Shown here: positions 6,976 through 15,325 of the stretch, piece by piece
Layout: the number at the start of each line of letters is the position of its first letter
Position numbering within the stretch: position 1 is the first letter of the stretch
Assembly (NCBI GenBank): GCA_958439155.1
Contig: CAUBUJ010000009.1
Location: forward strand, 1-21,718
Source: an uncultured Veillonellaceae bacterium
GTDB lineage: Bacteria > Bacillota > Negativicutes > Veillonellales > Dialisteraceae
Length of the DNA: 21,718 bases
Reading direction: 5' to 3'
Notes under the pieces: generated by a model
What the model saw: the letters and a program-made list of their open reading frames with translations, nothing else
Database searches by the model: none
Told to the model about the DNA's origin: nothing
Position numbers and translations under genes: made by a program

Positions 6976-7935
6976 ATGACTGATAATCGTAAATATGATG
7001 AAATGGACGCGGCCGTATTCAAGGCCAACGCGCATTTTGATGATGCCGCTTCTGTGTTTCTCGCAAGAGAACTGACCCATGTGCGGGCGCAGGTTCTTAC
7101 CGTAAAGAAAGCGACGCTCAATGCGTTTACCGTGTTTCCGGTGCAGACCGATATTCCCCAGGGCGCGGATGTAGCACTCCTCCGGACCTATGACAATGTA
7201 GGATCGGCCAAGCTCATCACCAATTACAGCGACGATCTGCCCCGGGCAGACGTTGCGGCTATTGAAACCGCCGTAAAGGTCCACCATCTGGGCGCTTCTT
7301 ACGGATATTCTCTCTATGAAGTGCGGAACGCAGCCTTTGCGAGAAAGCCCCTTACCGCGCTCAAGGGTACCGCTGCCCGCCAGGCGATCGACATCAAGCT
7401 GAATGACATCGCATGGAATGGCGACGCCAAGTCCAATATTACGGGCTTCCTGGGGCAGAAATTCAATGAATACGCTCCCACCGCGGACGGCGCCAATGGC
7501 AGCACCGCGCTGAAGGACAAGACGGAAGAACAGATCATCAAGGATTTCAACGACTTTCTGTACAAGATTCCGGACGTGACCAACGAAGTGGAACAGCCGA
7601 ACACAGTACTTCTGCCGCCGGCACTCTATTCTTTCCTTGCGACCAAGCGTCTTTCTGACAGTGACCGCACGCTCCTTGACTTCATCCAGCAGAGCCATCC
7701 GGAAGTGACCCGGTGGATCCGCGTGGGCGAGCTCAAGGGCGCAGGCAAGGGCGGCAAGGACGTCATGTTCGCGGGCAACTTTACGCCGGAATACGTGAAG
7801 TTTGAAATTCCGGACCGCTTCACCCAGCTCCCGGTACAGTACCGCAATCTGGAATATGTGGTGGACTGCGTTGCTTCTACCGCAGGCGTCACTGTCACCA
7901 TGCCGGCGGCCTTTGTGAAAGCGGTAGGCATCTAA
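6976..7935 (+). CDS. Major capsid protein, DUF2184 type
   Basis: A 319-aa protein starting at ATG 6976, 5 bases after TAGGAGGA; an earlier in-frame ATG at 6952 lies inside the fibre gene. Features typical of the DUF2184 coat group are an early FKANAHFDDAASVFLARELTHV and QTDIPQGADVALLRTYDNVGSAKLI. They are followed by YGYSLYEVRNAAFARKPLTA, IAWNGDAKSNITGF, and late LLPPALYSFLATKR and FEIPDRFTQLPVQYRNLEY. The chain should adopt an HK97-like fold and form the icosahedral shell. There is no N-terminal scaffold extension, consistent with a separate scaffold upstream. Confidence 0.92.
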   Translation: MTDNRKYDEMDAAVFKANAHFDDAASVFLARELTHVRAQVLTVKKATLNAFTVFPVQTDIPQGADVALLRTYDNVGSAKLITNYSDDLPRADVAAIETAVKVHHLGASYGYSLYEVRNAAFARKPLTALKGTAARQAIDIKLNDIAWNGDAKSNITGFLGQKFNEYAPTADGANGSTALKDKTEEQIIKDFNDFLYKIPDVTNEVEQPNTVLLPPALYSFLATKRLSDSDRTLLDFIQQSHPEVTRWIRVGELKGAGKGGKDVMFAGNFTPEYVKFEIPDRFTQLPVQYRNLEYVVDCVASTAGVTVTMPAAFVKAVGI

Positions 7936-8328
7936 ATGACAGCGCTGGAAGAGCTGCGCCGGGCGGCTCCGGAATTTGCGGAGGTAGGTGACCGGGATGT
8001 GACAGCCCTCATGGAGTCTCTTTCCCCCATGGTAGGGAAGAAGGCTTTCGGCCGGATGTGGCCGCTTGCCATGGCGTACTACACAGCGCATTTTCTGAAG
8101 ATTCAGGAAGCCCTTTCCAGTGGAGAGAGCGCGGCCGGCGGGGCTGCTTCCGCCTTTATGACGGGGATTCAGTCCATGACGGAAAACAAGCTCTCCATTT
8201 CCTTCCGGGATCCCTCTTCCAGCGGGAAAACGGCAGCGGATGAGGCCCTGTCCCGGACACTGTATGGTCAGATGTTTCTGGCGCTCCGCGCGCAGTGCGT
8301 CATTGCGGTGCGGACGAGGATGGGCTGA
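7936..8328 (+). CDS. Head-tail connector, DUF4054
   Basis: A 130-aa helical protein starting on the base after the capsid gene's stop. The pattern LRRAAPEFAEVGDRDVTALMESLSPMV, then AMAYYTAHFLK and LSRTLYGQMFLALR...CVIAVR, matches DUF4054 adaptor proteins. These bind below the portal and prepare the neck for tail joining. There is no strong ribosome binding site, so it probably depends on translation of the capsid gene. Its stop overlaps the next ATG (TGATG at 8326-8330). Confidence 0.8.
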   Translation: MTALEELRRAAPEFAEVGDRDVTALMESLSPMVGKKAFGRMWPLAMAYYTAHFLKIQEALSSGESAAGGAASAFMTGIQSMTENKLSISFRDPSSSGKTAADEALSRTLYGQMFLALRAQCVIAVRTRMG

Positions 8329-8780
8329 TGAAGGACATTGACCGGGGGCTCCGGGGAATTCTTATAGAGTTCTCCGAGCTTTCCGATACAGCGGTAGAAG
8401 TAGGGCTCCATCAGGACGCGGGAAGCGAAGGCGGCACGTCTCTGGCGCAGATCGCCGCGTGGAATGAGTACGGCACAAAGCGTATCCCGCCGCGGCCTGC
8501 CTTCCGCATCGCCGCCGATACGAACCAGAACAAATGGGGAAATACGGCGGAAACCCTGCTTCGCCGCGTGGCCATGGGCCGCATGGGAGCAGGGCAAGTC
8601 GTGGATATCATCGGCAATATGGCCGAGGGAGACGTGAAAGCCGTCTTCGGCGACCGGTCAAGGCTTGCGCCGAACGCGCCGGCTACGATCCGGCGGAAGA
8701 AGTCGGACGCGCCGCTCATTGATACGGGACGGCTCCGGGCGTCTATCAAATTCCGGGTGAAACGGAGGTGGAAGCGGTGA
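8328..8780 (+). CDS. HK97 gp10-like head-tail / tail completion protein
   Basis: A 150-aa protein read from ATG 8328, which overlaps the preceding stop. The segment LAQIAAWNEYGTKRIPPRPAFRIAAD is the hallmark of the HK97 gp10 family, where the N-E-Y/F-G-T...I-P-x-R-P-F core is conserved. The C-terminal part (APATIRRKKSDAPLIDTGRLRASIKF) is also usual for these proteins. They act at the head-tail junction or as tail completion factors. The end is rich in Arg and Lys and runs into the next gene through a GTGA overlap. Confidence 0.85.
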   Translation: MKDIDRGLRGILIEFSELSDTAVEVGLHQDAGSEGGTSLAQIAAWNEYGTKRIPPRPAFRIAADTNQNKWGNTAETLLRRVAMGRMGAGQVVDIIGNMAEGDVKAVFGDRSRLAPNAPATIRRKKSDAPLIDTGRLRASIKFRVKRRWKR

Positions 8781-9106
8781 TTTTCCGAAGAAAACTTACG
8801 GTATACCGCTATGAAGGCGGCGAGTGGGTCAGCGGGGAATGGCAGCGGGGATATCTCAGACGGTTCCCTATCTTCGCTTCCGTCCAACCCCCGGGCGCGA
8901 GCGACACGGTCATGGAAGAGGCGGGGAGTGACACAGTACGGCAGGTTCTCCTCTTCACTTCCACTGAGCTTTTCCCAGATCGCATTCCTGACCAGGAAGC
9001 GGACGAGGTGGAGATCGACGGCGTGCATTACAAGGTCATCCGCGTGGACGCCTGGCAGAATGGGATTCTGCCCCATTATGAAGTGCTCGCAGAGGAGGTG
9101 CGGTGA
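8777..9106 (+). CDS. Head-tail joining / tail completion protein (small, beta-rich)
   Basis: A 109-aa protein. I choose GTG 8777, which overlaps the previous stop (GTGA), with GGAGG at 8764-8768 giving an 8-base spacing; GTG 8768 is too close to that site. The sequence is beta-rich (RRKLTVYRYEGGEWVSGEWQ, DTVRQVLLFTS, VEIDGVHYKVIRVDAWQNG), a pattern seen in neck stopper-like proteins. I do not recognise a specific family with confidence. Its place between the gp10-like protein and the tail terminator supports a stopper or completion role. It ends in a GTGATG overlap with the next gene. Confidence 0.7.
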   Translation: MIFRRKLTVYRYEGGEWVSGEWQRGYLRRFPIFASVQPPGASDTVMEEAGSDTVRQVLLFTSTELFPDRIPDQEADEVEIDGVHYKVIRVDAWQNGILPHYEVLAEEVR

Positions 9107-9639
9107 TGGATCTATGCAAAAAAGACTTCATCCGCGCCCTGCTGGCTGAACTTCTGGAGCTTGCGCCGGACGCGGTGTACTGGGGATACCAGGGCAATCC
9201 GAAGCAGCGCGGCGCCTATGCGGTGCTGAATCTCTTCGCCCGCAGGCAGGAAGCGCCGCCGGAGTGGCGGCCTGTGAGCCCTGGAAAGGTGCAGGTATGG
9301 ACGCCAATGGCGGCGACACTCTCCGTGACACTTGCGGATACGCCGGACCCGCCGTCTGATCTGGAACATCTGGCGAGCTGCCTGGGCTCTCCCTCTGTGG
9401 TTGAAAAATGCGCCGCTGCCGGTGTGGCTTTCTACGCATCGGAAACAGTGCAGGATGTATCGGAACTGGACACGAGAGCGCACAAGAGAGCCGCGTTGGA
9501 TTTCTCTGTGCGCTGGACTCATTCCGATATGGACGACGTGGGCTATATCGATCAGGTAGAAGCCAATGGGCGGTATCCGGGAAGCGCCGATGGAGATAAT
9601 GACATTCATAAAGTAGTTATTTCTGGAAGATTGGAGTAG
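9106..9639 (+). CDS. Neck / tail terminator protein (gp12-like)
   Basis: A 177-aa protein started at ATG 9106 with GAGGAGG at 9092-9098; GTG 9103 immediately upstream is an alternative. The features VYWGYQGNPKQRGAYAVLN, QVWTPMAATLSVTL and TRAHKRAALDFSVRWTHS, ending with VGYIDQVEANG and VVISGRLE, fit the neck/tail terminator proteins found just before the sheath in contractile phages. Such a ring caps the tail tube and sheath and contacts the head neck. The assignment rests on strand pattern and gene order. Confidence 0.72.
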   Translation: MDLCKKDFIRALLAELLELAPDAVYWGYQGNPKQRGAYAVLNLFARRQEAPPEWRPVSPGKVQVWTPMAATLSVTLADTPDPPSDLEHLASCLGSPSVVEKCAAAGVAFYASETVQDVSELDTRAHKRAALDFSVRWTHSDMDDVGYIDQVEANGRYPGSADGDNDIHKVVISGRLE

Positions 9640-9642
9640 AAA

Positions 9643-10719
9643 ATGGCAAATCTGGACAGAATCGTGAATGTGCAGATCGCCCTCGACACGGCGGGAATTT
9701 CCAAAGAAGGATTTTCCACGCTCATGGTGGTGGGCGCATCGGAACATTTGAAAAGCCGTGTCACCACCTATACGAACGTGACACAGCTCACAAAAGACGG
9801 GTTCCCTGAGACGGACCCCGTTTACATTGCAGTATCGGACGCTTTCTCGCAGACACCGCGTCCGCGCCTTGTGAAAGTGGGCCGCCGGGATGAGGGGGAA
9901 AGCATCGCCCAGACCATGGCGGCGGTCATGGGGGCGGACAGTGATTTTTACGGCATTGTGCTCGCGTCCCGCGAGGCGCAGGATGTGAAGGACATGGCGA
10001 CATGGACGGAAACCCAGACAAAGCTTTTCGGCACATCCATCGCCGAAGACGGCGCCAAGGACGCGGAAGCGACAGACGATCTGGCGTCCTGGCTGGTATC
10101 GCAGAATTTGTACCGCACTTTCTGGTACTACCACAAGGACGCGGCGGCGGATTATCCGGAAGCGGCGATTTTCGCGCGGTGCTTCTCCATCGATCCGGGC
10201 GGAGAGACGTGGGCACTCAAAAAGCTCGCCGGCGTCACCGCGGATGATCTGACCGAGACAGAGTACAATGCGATTACAAAGAAGAACGGCAACACCTTCG
10301 AGAAATTCCGCAATCTTTCCATTACCCAGAACGGGAAGGTGGCAGCGGGCGAGTGGATCGACGTCATCCGTTTCCGGGACTGGCTGCAGGAGGAAATTAC
10401 GACCAACGTATTTACGCTCCTCACCAATCGGGACAAGGTGCCCTATACGGATGCAGGGATTGCCCTTATTGAGGCGCAGATCCGGGCAGCTCTCGAACTG
10501 GGGCAGACCCGGGGCGGCATTGCCCCCACCGAGTACGATGAAGATGGAAACGCCAATCTGGGCTATACCATCTCCGTGCCTCTTGCGTCGTCCATTTCTT
10601 TTAACCAGAAGGCGTCCCGGGTGCTGACGGATGTGGAATTTACGGCTAGATTGGCGGGAGCGATCCATGCGGTAGACATTACCGGGCATTTGACATATGA
10701 AAATTTGACGGAGGCATAA
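9643..10719 (+). CDS. Tail sheath protein, DUF3383 type
   Basis: A 358-aa protein beginning MANLDRIVNVQIALDTAG, the recognisable opening of DUF3383 proteins, which are contractile sheath subunits. Further features are STLMVVGASEHLKSRVTTYTNV, FSQTPRPRLVKVGRRDEG, GIVLASREAQDVKDMATW and a late GIAPTEYDEDGNANLGYTISVP, near the handshake-type domain. The length is normal for the small sheaths of compact myophages. It shows that the tail is contractile. The tube gene follows after one base, so the two most abundant tail proteins are made together. Confidence 0.92.
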   Translation: MANLDRIVNVQIALDTAGISKEGFSTLMVVGASEHLKSRVTTYTNVTQLTKDGFPETDPVYIAVSDAFSQTPRPRLVKVGRRDEGESIAQTMAAVMGADSDFYGIVLASREAQDVKDMATWTETQTKLFGTSIAEDGAKDAEATDDLASWLVSQNLYRTFWYYHKDAAADYPEAAIFARCFSIDPGGETWALKKLAGVTADDLTETEYNAITKKNGNTFEKFRNLSITQNGKVAAGEWIDVIRFRDWLQEEITTNVFTLLTNRDKVPYTDAGIALIEAQIRAALELGQTRGGIAPTEYDEDGNANLGYTISVPLASSISFNQKASRVLTDVEFTARLAGAIHAVDITGHLTYENLTEA

Positions 10720-10720
10720 C

Positions 10721-11152
10721 ATGGCAGGCGTTTTAACTTACGACCCGAAGCGGGTCATGGTCATTTTCGGGACGCACCAGATTCACGGTATGAGCGAGGA
10801 TGATATCGTGTCCGTGTCTCCCCTGGGCGACGGCATGCAGATCCATGTGGGCGCTGACGGGGAAGTGGCCCGGTCTATCGACCCGAATCACTGCTACGAG
10901 GTAACCATTTCCCTTGCGACAACCAGCAAGTCCAATGACTACCTGTCCAACATGTTCAATCTGGACGGGAACACCGGCGGCGGAATCGCGCCGCTTCTCA
11001 TCAAGGACCTGGCAGGGTCCACGCTCTTCTACGCGGCCCAGGCATGGGTGCAGAACGCGCCGGAAATGGGCAAACACCGGACGGTGGACACCCAGGAATG
11101 GACCCTCAATACGGGCTATGTAGAGAATCCTATTTTCGGAGGAAATAACTGA
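10721..11152 (+). CDS. Tail tube protein, DUF3277 type
   Basis: A 143-aa protein with an ACGGAGG ribosome binding site. It begins MAGVLTYDPKRVMVIFGTHQIHGMSEDD and continues VSPLGDGMQIHVGADGEVARS and YEVTISLATTSKSNDYLSNMFN, with a TVDTQEWTLNTGYVENPIFGG end. This is the pattern of DUF3277 tube proteins, which stack as hexameric rings inside the sheath. The beta-rich composition and the place directly after the sheath agree. The stop overlaps the next start. Confidence 0.88.
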   Translation: MAGVLTYDPKRVMVIFGTHQIHGMSEDDIVSVSPLGDGMQIHVGADGEVARSIDPNHCYEVTISLATTSKSNDYLSNMFNLDGNTGGGIAPLLIKDLAGSTLFYAAQAWVQNAPEMGKHRTVDTQEWTLNTGYVENPIFGGNN

Positions 11153-11661
11153 TGCGGGACATTGGAAGCCGGCAGAAATGGAAATTGGGAGCGGATACGT
11201 TCTATATCCAGATGCTCCCGCCTTTTGAAGCCATGCGGACTCTTGCGGTGGTACAGAAAATTCTTCTCCCCGGCCTTGGCGGCATGATCAGCGGCGTCAA
11301 TAAGAGCACGCTCGATACGGACGTGAAGGAAGGCATTTTCCCTATGCTGGTCCGGGCTCTCATGGAAATGAGCGCCACCCTTTCCGAAAAGAAAATGGAC
11401 CAGATCCGGGAGAAGCTCTTAAATCCGGAGTATGTGGCGGTCCAGATGAAGGGAGACAGCTCGCCCCAGAAACTCACGGAACCGGTGATTGATGAAATTT
11501 TCACGGGCCGGCCGATTGATCTCATTCTTCTCATGGTGCATATTTTCCAGGTCAATTACCTGGATTTTTCGAGGCTCTCCGGGCTCCCCTCTGGGTTCAT
11601 CGCGGCCGCCGGAGAGCTAAAGAGAAGCTTAACGGGCGTGTCCGGCCGGATTTCGCGTTAG
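11152..11661 (+). CDS. Tail assembly chaperone, short form
   Basis: A 169-aa mainly helical protein (FEAMRTLAVVQKILLPGLG, PMLVRALMEMSATLSEKKMDQIREKLLN, PIDLILLMVHIFQVNYLDFSRL) placed between the tube and tape measure genes, where tail assembly chaperones sit. These proteins coat the tape measure until the tube polymerises round it. Its stop at 11659-11661 lies within an open -1 frame that runs on to the tape measure start. This is as in lambda G/GT, so a longer frameshift product is likely. The short form would be the main product. Confidence 0.78.
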   Translation: MRDIGSRQKWKLGADTFYIQMLPPFEAMRTLAVVQKILLPGLGGMISGVNKSTLDTDVKEGIFPMLVRALMEMSATLSEKKMDQIREKLLNPEYVAVQMKGDSSPQKLTEPVIDEIFTGRPIDLILLMVHIFQVNYLDFSRLSGLPSGFIAAAGELKRSLTGVSGRISR

Positions 11662-11828
11662 AACTGCTCATCTGGACAGCGATTCATTCCGGCATGGTGT
11701 CGCTCCGGGAAGTGAAGGACGGGACGGCCAATGTGATGGATATTTTGAAATGCGTGGCGTATCTGGATATCGTGAGCGACACGCAGCAGGACAAGATGGA
11801 CAAGGTAGAAGCGAGGTATAAGAGATGA
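11520..11828 (+). CDS. Frameshift-dependent C-terminal extension of the tail assembly chaperone (-1 frame)
   Basis: The -1 frame relative to the chaperone is open from 11520 (after TGA 11517-11519) to TGA 11826-11828, which overlaps the tape measure start (ATGA at 11825-11828). Beyond the short form's stop it reads FALELLIWTAIHSGMVSLR and ILKCVAYLDIVSDTQQD, a protein-like helical sequence. It has no start codon with a ribosome binding site; the only ATG (11694) lacks one. A slip at A-AAG (11619-11622), before the rare codon AGA, would join GELK to EKLNGRVRPDF smoothly. There is no canonical heptamer, so the exact slip site is uncertain. The coding part to annotate is about 11623-11828. Confidence 0.65.
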   Translation, partial: SHSSHGAYFPGQLPGFFEALRAPLWVHRGRRRAKEKLNGRVRPDFALELLIWTAIHSGMVSLREVKDGTANVMDILKCVAYLDIVSDTQQDKMDKVEARYKR

Positions 11829-13408
11829 CGGTACGGGAACTCTTGATCCGCATCGGTTTTGATGTGGACAAGCCTGCCAAGGTGACGGCCGCGGTGAGCC
11901 AGGTCAAAGGGCAGCTCAAAACGCTGGAGCGGCAGGGGCAGAGCTCCGGCCGGATCGCCGCAGGCGGTCTTGACCAGATCACCGAAGGCGCACGGCGGGC
12001 CCAGGGAGCGCTCAAAAATATGGGAGCGAGCCTGTCGAAGTCCGGGGACAAGGTGCAGCAGGCCAGCTCCGGTTTCCTCTCTGCCTCACGGGTTCTTATG
12101 GCGGCAGCGGCGGCTATGGCCACAGGCAGTATCGCCGGCGCGGCTGATGACATGATGAATCTGGACGGCCGGCTCCGCACGCTCATTGAAGATGAGAAAG
12201 AGCGGTACCAGATCGAGGATGACCTGTACCGCATATCCCAGAGTTCCCGCCAGGGATATAAAGAAACGGGGGATCTCTTCTTCCGTGTGGCTGGGGCGGC
12301 GCAGAAGATGGGCCTCTCCATGCAGGACAGCGAGCGGGTCACGGAAATTGTGGGCAAGGCTCTCACGGTGGGCGGTGCTACTGCCCAGCAGGCCAGCGCG
12401 ACAATCCTCCAGCTTGGCCAGGCACTTTCTTCCGGGCAGCTTCAGGGCGATGAACTGGCATCCCTCAAGGAAAACGCGTCCACCCTCATGAATGCTATGG
12501 CGGATACCATGGGTGTCACCATGGGGGAGCTCAAAGACATGGGCGCCCAGGGGGAACTCACCAGCGACATGGTGATCGACGCCATTCTGAAATCCGGCGC
12601 TACGATTGACGCACAGTTCGGCAAAATGCCAACTACCATCGGGCAGGCGCTCACCAAGGTATCCAACTCTTGGAACCGGATGATTCAGTTTATCCAGCGG
12701 GATACGGGCGTTTTTGGGAAGATTGGTACCGCCATATCGGAGGCCGTGGACTTTGTAGATCAGCTGGCGCAGAGCTTTTATGGGCTTCCGCTCAGTGAGC
12801 AGAGCGCCGCCGTGCAGGAGTGGCATGACAGGCTTATGGCAGCGGCGGAGTACCTGCAGATCGTCTACAATTACTGGCTTGTGATTTATAATTTTCTCAC
12901 CAATGTATTCGGCTCAGCGGTGGAACTGGTCGCCGCCAACTGGAGCGAGCTCCAGGCGGTGGGGAGCGCCATTCTGGCGGACTGGGTGCCGATTCTGGAG
13001 AATATCTGGAGCGGCGTCATGAATCTGGTGAGCGCTTTCCAGATCCTCTGGCCAATCATTGCGCCGCTTGTGGGGTTCTTTGGCGTCCTTCTCTATGGAG
13101 CCATTACGAAAGTCTTTTCCATCTTCTCGTCCGTCTTTGATATCGTGACAAAGATTGTGGAAGTGATTGCCCGCATGGTGAGCGGCATTGTGCGGTTCTT
13201 CGAGCTGGGCGGCCGGGCCGTCATGAATATGTTTGGCGCCGGCAAGTCGCTCTCGATCGCCAATAACCAGGCGGCCGCTGCGGGGGGATATAAAAACACG
13301 CAAATCTATCAGCGGAATACATTCCCTATAAGCAGTCCCAGTGAACTTCCGGCCGCGATGAGCGCGGCTTCTGACGGTGCCATGGCTCTCGCCCAGCCGG
13401 GCTATTAA
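11825..13408 (+). CDS. Tail tape measure protein (short)
   Basis: A 527-aa protein, short for a tape measure. Residues from about 100 to 270 carry the tape measure N-terminal domain, with FFRVAGAAQKMGLSMQDSER, VGKALTVGGATAQQASATIL and LGQALSSGQLQGDELASLKE. This is a conserved block that precedes the extended part. Hydrophobic helices between about 375 and 455 (WPIIAPLVGFFGVLLYGAI, FDIVTKIVEVIARMVSGIV) may insert into the host membrane during DNA entry. At roughly 0.15 nm per residue the tail would be about 80 nm or shorter. The start overlaps the stop of the chaperone extension (ATGA). Confidence 0.92.
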   Translation: MTVRELLIRIGFDVDKPAKVTAAVSQVKGQLKTLERQGQSSGRIAAGGLDQITEGARRAQGALKNMGASLSKSGDKVQQASSGFLSASRVLMAAAAAMATGSIAGAADDMMNLDGRLRTLIEDEKERYQIEDDLYRISQSSRQGYKETGDLFFRVAGAAQKMGLSMQDSERVTEIVGKALTVGGATAQQASATILQLGQALSSGQLQGDELASLKENASTLMNAMADTMGVTMGELKDMGAQGELTSDMVIDAILKSGATIDAQFGKMPTTIGQALTKVSNSWNRMIQFIQRDTGVFGKIGTAISEAVDFVDQLAQSFYGLPLSEQSAAVQEWHDRLMAAAEYLQIVYNYWLVIYNFLTNVFGSAVELVAANWSELQAVGSAILADWVPILENIWSGVMNLVSAFQILWPIIAPLVGFFGVLLYGAITKVFSIFSSVFDIVTKIVEVIARMVSGIVRFFELGGRAVMNMFGAGKSLSIANNQAAAAGGYKNTQIYQRNTFPISSPSELPAAMSAASDGAMALAQPGY

Positions 13409-13417
13409 GGAGGCATC

Positions 13418-14116
13418 ATGCTTTTTTACGGAACACAGACGCCCGCGAAAATCGGAAATCTTCCTATTGATGTGGTGGTGTCTCATGAGGCGCAGCTCAA
13501 TAGCGAGGTCACGGAATATCCCGTGGAAGACGGCTTTGCGGTGGCAGATCACGTGGTTCGGAGCCCGATCAGGCTTACCATGACGGCGGTCTTTACGCCG
13601 ACACCGGTTTCCTATTTGGGAAGCCTTGGGAACAACGCAAACCGCCTTACAGAAGTGCTTTCCGAGCTCCAGGCGATCTATCAGAAAGGCGAGCCCGTCA
13701 TGGTGACGCTGGCTGACAGCATCTATCCGGATATGGTGATGACTTCGGCACCGCTCCCGCGGACAGTGGAAGACGGCTTCTGCTACAAAACACAGCTCGA
13801 ATTCACCCAGATCCGCCGGGCCATGCGGAAGACCGAAGATATCCCAGAAGAAAATGCCGGGGAAGAGGCAAAGGGAAAGGCAGGGGCGACAGAGGAAGAC
13901 CGGGGCGCCGCATCCATTCAGGAAGTGGGCACGGGAATTATCGCCGCGCCCAACGCAGTGACTGTACCGGGCGGCGTGCTTGAGACGTCGCAGGTGGATA
14001 TGGTACGGAACGGCGGCGTGAATACGGGAATGGAACTTCGCGTATCCGCTGCCGTGTCCGTCCTGTCCTCCGCCTTTGGAAGCGCTTCTTCCCGGATAGG
14101 AGGCCTTTTCTCATGA
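13418..14116 (+). CDS. Dit-like baseplate / tail-tube-end protein
   Basis: A 232-aa protein with a good ribosome binding site (AAGGAGGCATC before ATG 13418). The first 140 residues match the Dit-like phage tail protein N-terminal domain: IGNLPIDVVVSHEAQLNSEV, YPVEDGFAVADHVV, RLTMTAVFTPTP and LPRTVEDGFCYKTQLEFTQIR. A low-complexity Glu/Ala/Gly/Lys linker (about residues 145-170) separates this from a valine- and serine-rich tail. It probably forms the ring between the tail tube and the hub. The linker is unusually charged for this family and may be flexible. Confidence 0.78.
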   Translation: MLFYGTQTPAKIGNLPIDVVVSHEAQLNSEVTEYPVEDGFAVADHVVRSPIRLTMTAVFTPTPVSYLGSLGNNANRLTEVLSELQAIYQKGEPVMVTLADSIYPDMVMTSAPLPRTVEDGFCYKTQLEFTQIRRAMRKTEDIPEENAGEEAKGKAGATEEDRGAASIQEVGTGIIAAPNAVTVPGGVLETSQVDMVRNGGVNTGMELRVSAAVSVLSSAFGSASSRIGGLFS

Positions 14117-14454
14117 AACAGATCACCTTGGCTGATGCCAATGATTTTGTGGTATCCGCCGCTCTTGACGGGACAGCGTACAAGCTGCACTTTGCCTACA
14201 ATTCTCAAGGCTGGTGGACGGTGGACCTGCGGGATATGGACAATACGGAACTGGTCCGGGGCGTGCGTGTCATCCCCAATTTCCCGCTGCTTGCCAGTCA
14301 CAGGCGCGTGAAAGGACTGCCGCCGGGCGAACTCATGGCGGTCTCTGTCAATGATGAGGGCATGCCGGGGCGGCAGGATTTTCTCAATGGGAAATACATG
14401 CTTTTTTATGTGCCGGAGGAGGAAATGAATGCAGTACTTCAAGCGGACCTATAA
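14113..14454 (+). CDS. Baseplate plug protein (Pam3 gp18-like)
   Basis: A 113-aa protein overlapping the previous stop (ATGA). LDGTAYKLHFAYNSQGWWTV, DLRDMDNTELVRGVRVIPN and GRQDFLNGKYMLFYVPEEE match the small baseplate proteins that precede the hub in compact contractile phages, called plug gp18 in cyanophage Pam3. It is expected to close the lumen between tube and hub. The next gene starts inside its 3' end, with GGAGGA serving as ribosome binding site. Confidence 0.75.
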   Translation: MKQITLADANDFVVSAALDGTAYKLHFAYNSQGWWTVDLRDMDNTELVRGVRVIPNFPLLASHRRVKGLPPGELMAVSVNDEGMPGRQDFLNGKYMLFYVPEEEMNAVLQADL

Positions 14455-15325
14455 ACTGAATTTCCCGTCCATTGGATTTTCTATCGCTGACAGCCTGGAA
14501 GTTTCCTTTTCTGTGGACAAGGATTTGACACCGGAGAGCAATAAGGCACGGGTAGAAATTCTGAATCTTTCCGACAAATCCCGGGCCCAGCTGGAGACGG
14601 CAGATCTTCCTGTGGAAATCTACGCCGGCTATGACGGGGAAGCGGTGCTCCTATACAAAGGCACAGTCTTCTCCGTCAAGACCACAAGGGAAGAAAAGGA
14701 CGAGAAAACGGCGCTGGAGCTTGGGGATGGCGTGAAAAATCTACGGGACAATGTATTTTCCCTGTCCTATCCGCCGGGGACTTCGGCGCGGACGGTGCTT
14801 TCCGCCATTGCCTCCCATATGGGACTGCCTCTCGTCTTCGGGGCGGAGGTGAAATTTTCTTCCTTCCCTTCAGGCTTTTCCTATGCAGGCTACGGCCGGG
14901 CAGCACTGGATGAAGTATGCCGGGCAGGAGGCCTCACGTGGAGCATTCAAAATGACGTGCTCCAGGTGATCATGGCCGGCGGGGTCCTCACCAACCGGGG
15001 CATTGCCTTCGGCACAGACTCCGGCCTCATCGGATCGCCGGAACGGATTGTCAAATCCAATTACCGGAAAGATGGGAAAACGCTGAAGCGCCGGAAACGG
15101 CAGCAGGAGCAGAAGGAAGATCCGGTGAAGTCGAGAGGCTGGAAGATCAAGACGCTTCTCGCGCCGTCGGTGAATCCTGGCGACGCGGTGAAAGTGAACA
15201 GCAAGCTCGTCACTGGATGGTTCCGTGTGAACAAAATCAGTCATAAAGGGGATTACATGGGAAGCGGCTGGACCAGTGAAATGGAACTCATCGAGGGACT
15301 TCATGACAATGCAGACACCGAATGA
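14429..15325 (+). CDS. Baseplate hub protein (gp27 / late control D-like)
   Basis: A 298-aa protein. The N-terminal barrel (YKLNFPSIGFSIADSLEVSF, KARVEILNLSDKSRAQL, PVEIYAGYDGEAVLLYKGTV) and LSAIASHMGLPLVFGAEVKF followed by LDEVCRAGGLTWSIQNDVLQ are the usual order in phage hub proteins of the gp27/D/XkdQ group. The C-terminal part (LLAPSVNPGDAVKVNSKLVTG) resembles the final barrel. A highly basic insert (KDGKTLKRRKRQQEQKEDPVK) separates the last domains. The hub forms a trimer that joins the tube to the spike encoded next. Confidence 0.85.
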   Translation: MQYFKRTYKLNFPSIGFSIADSLEVSFSVDKDLTPESNKARVEILNLSDKSRAQLETADLPVEIYAGYDGEAVLLYKGTVFSVKTTREEKDEKTALELGDGVKNLRDNVFSLSYPPGTSARTVLSAIASHMGLPLVFGAEVKFSSFPSGFSYAGYGRAALDEVCRAGGLTWSIQNDVLQVIMAGGVLTNRGIAFGTDSGLIGSPERIVKSNYRKDGKTLKRRKRQQEQKEDPVKSRGWKIKTLLAPSVNPGDAVKVNSKLVTGWFRVNKISHKGDYMGSGWTSEMELIEGLHDNADTE

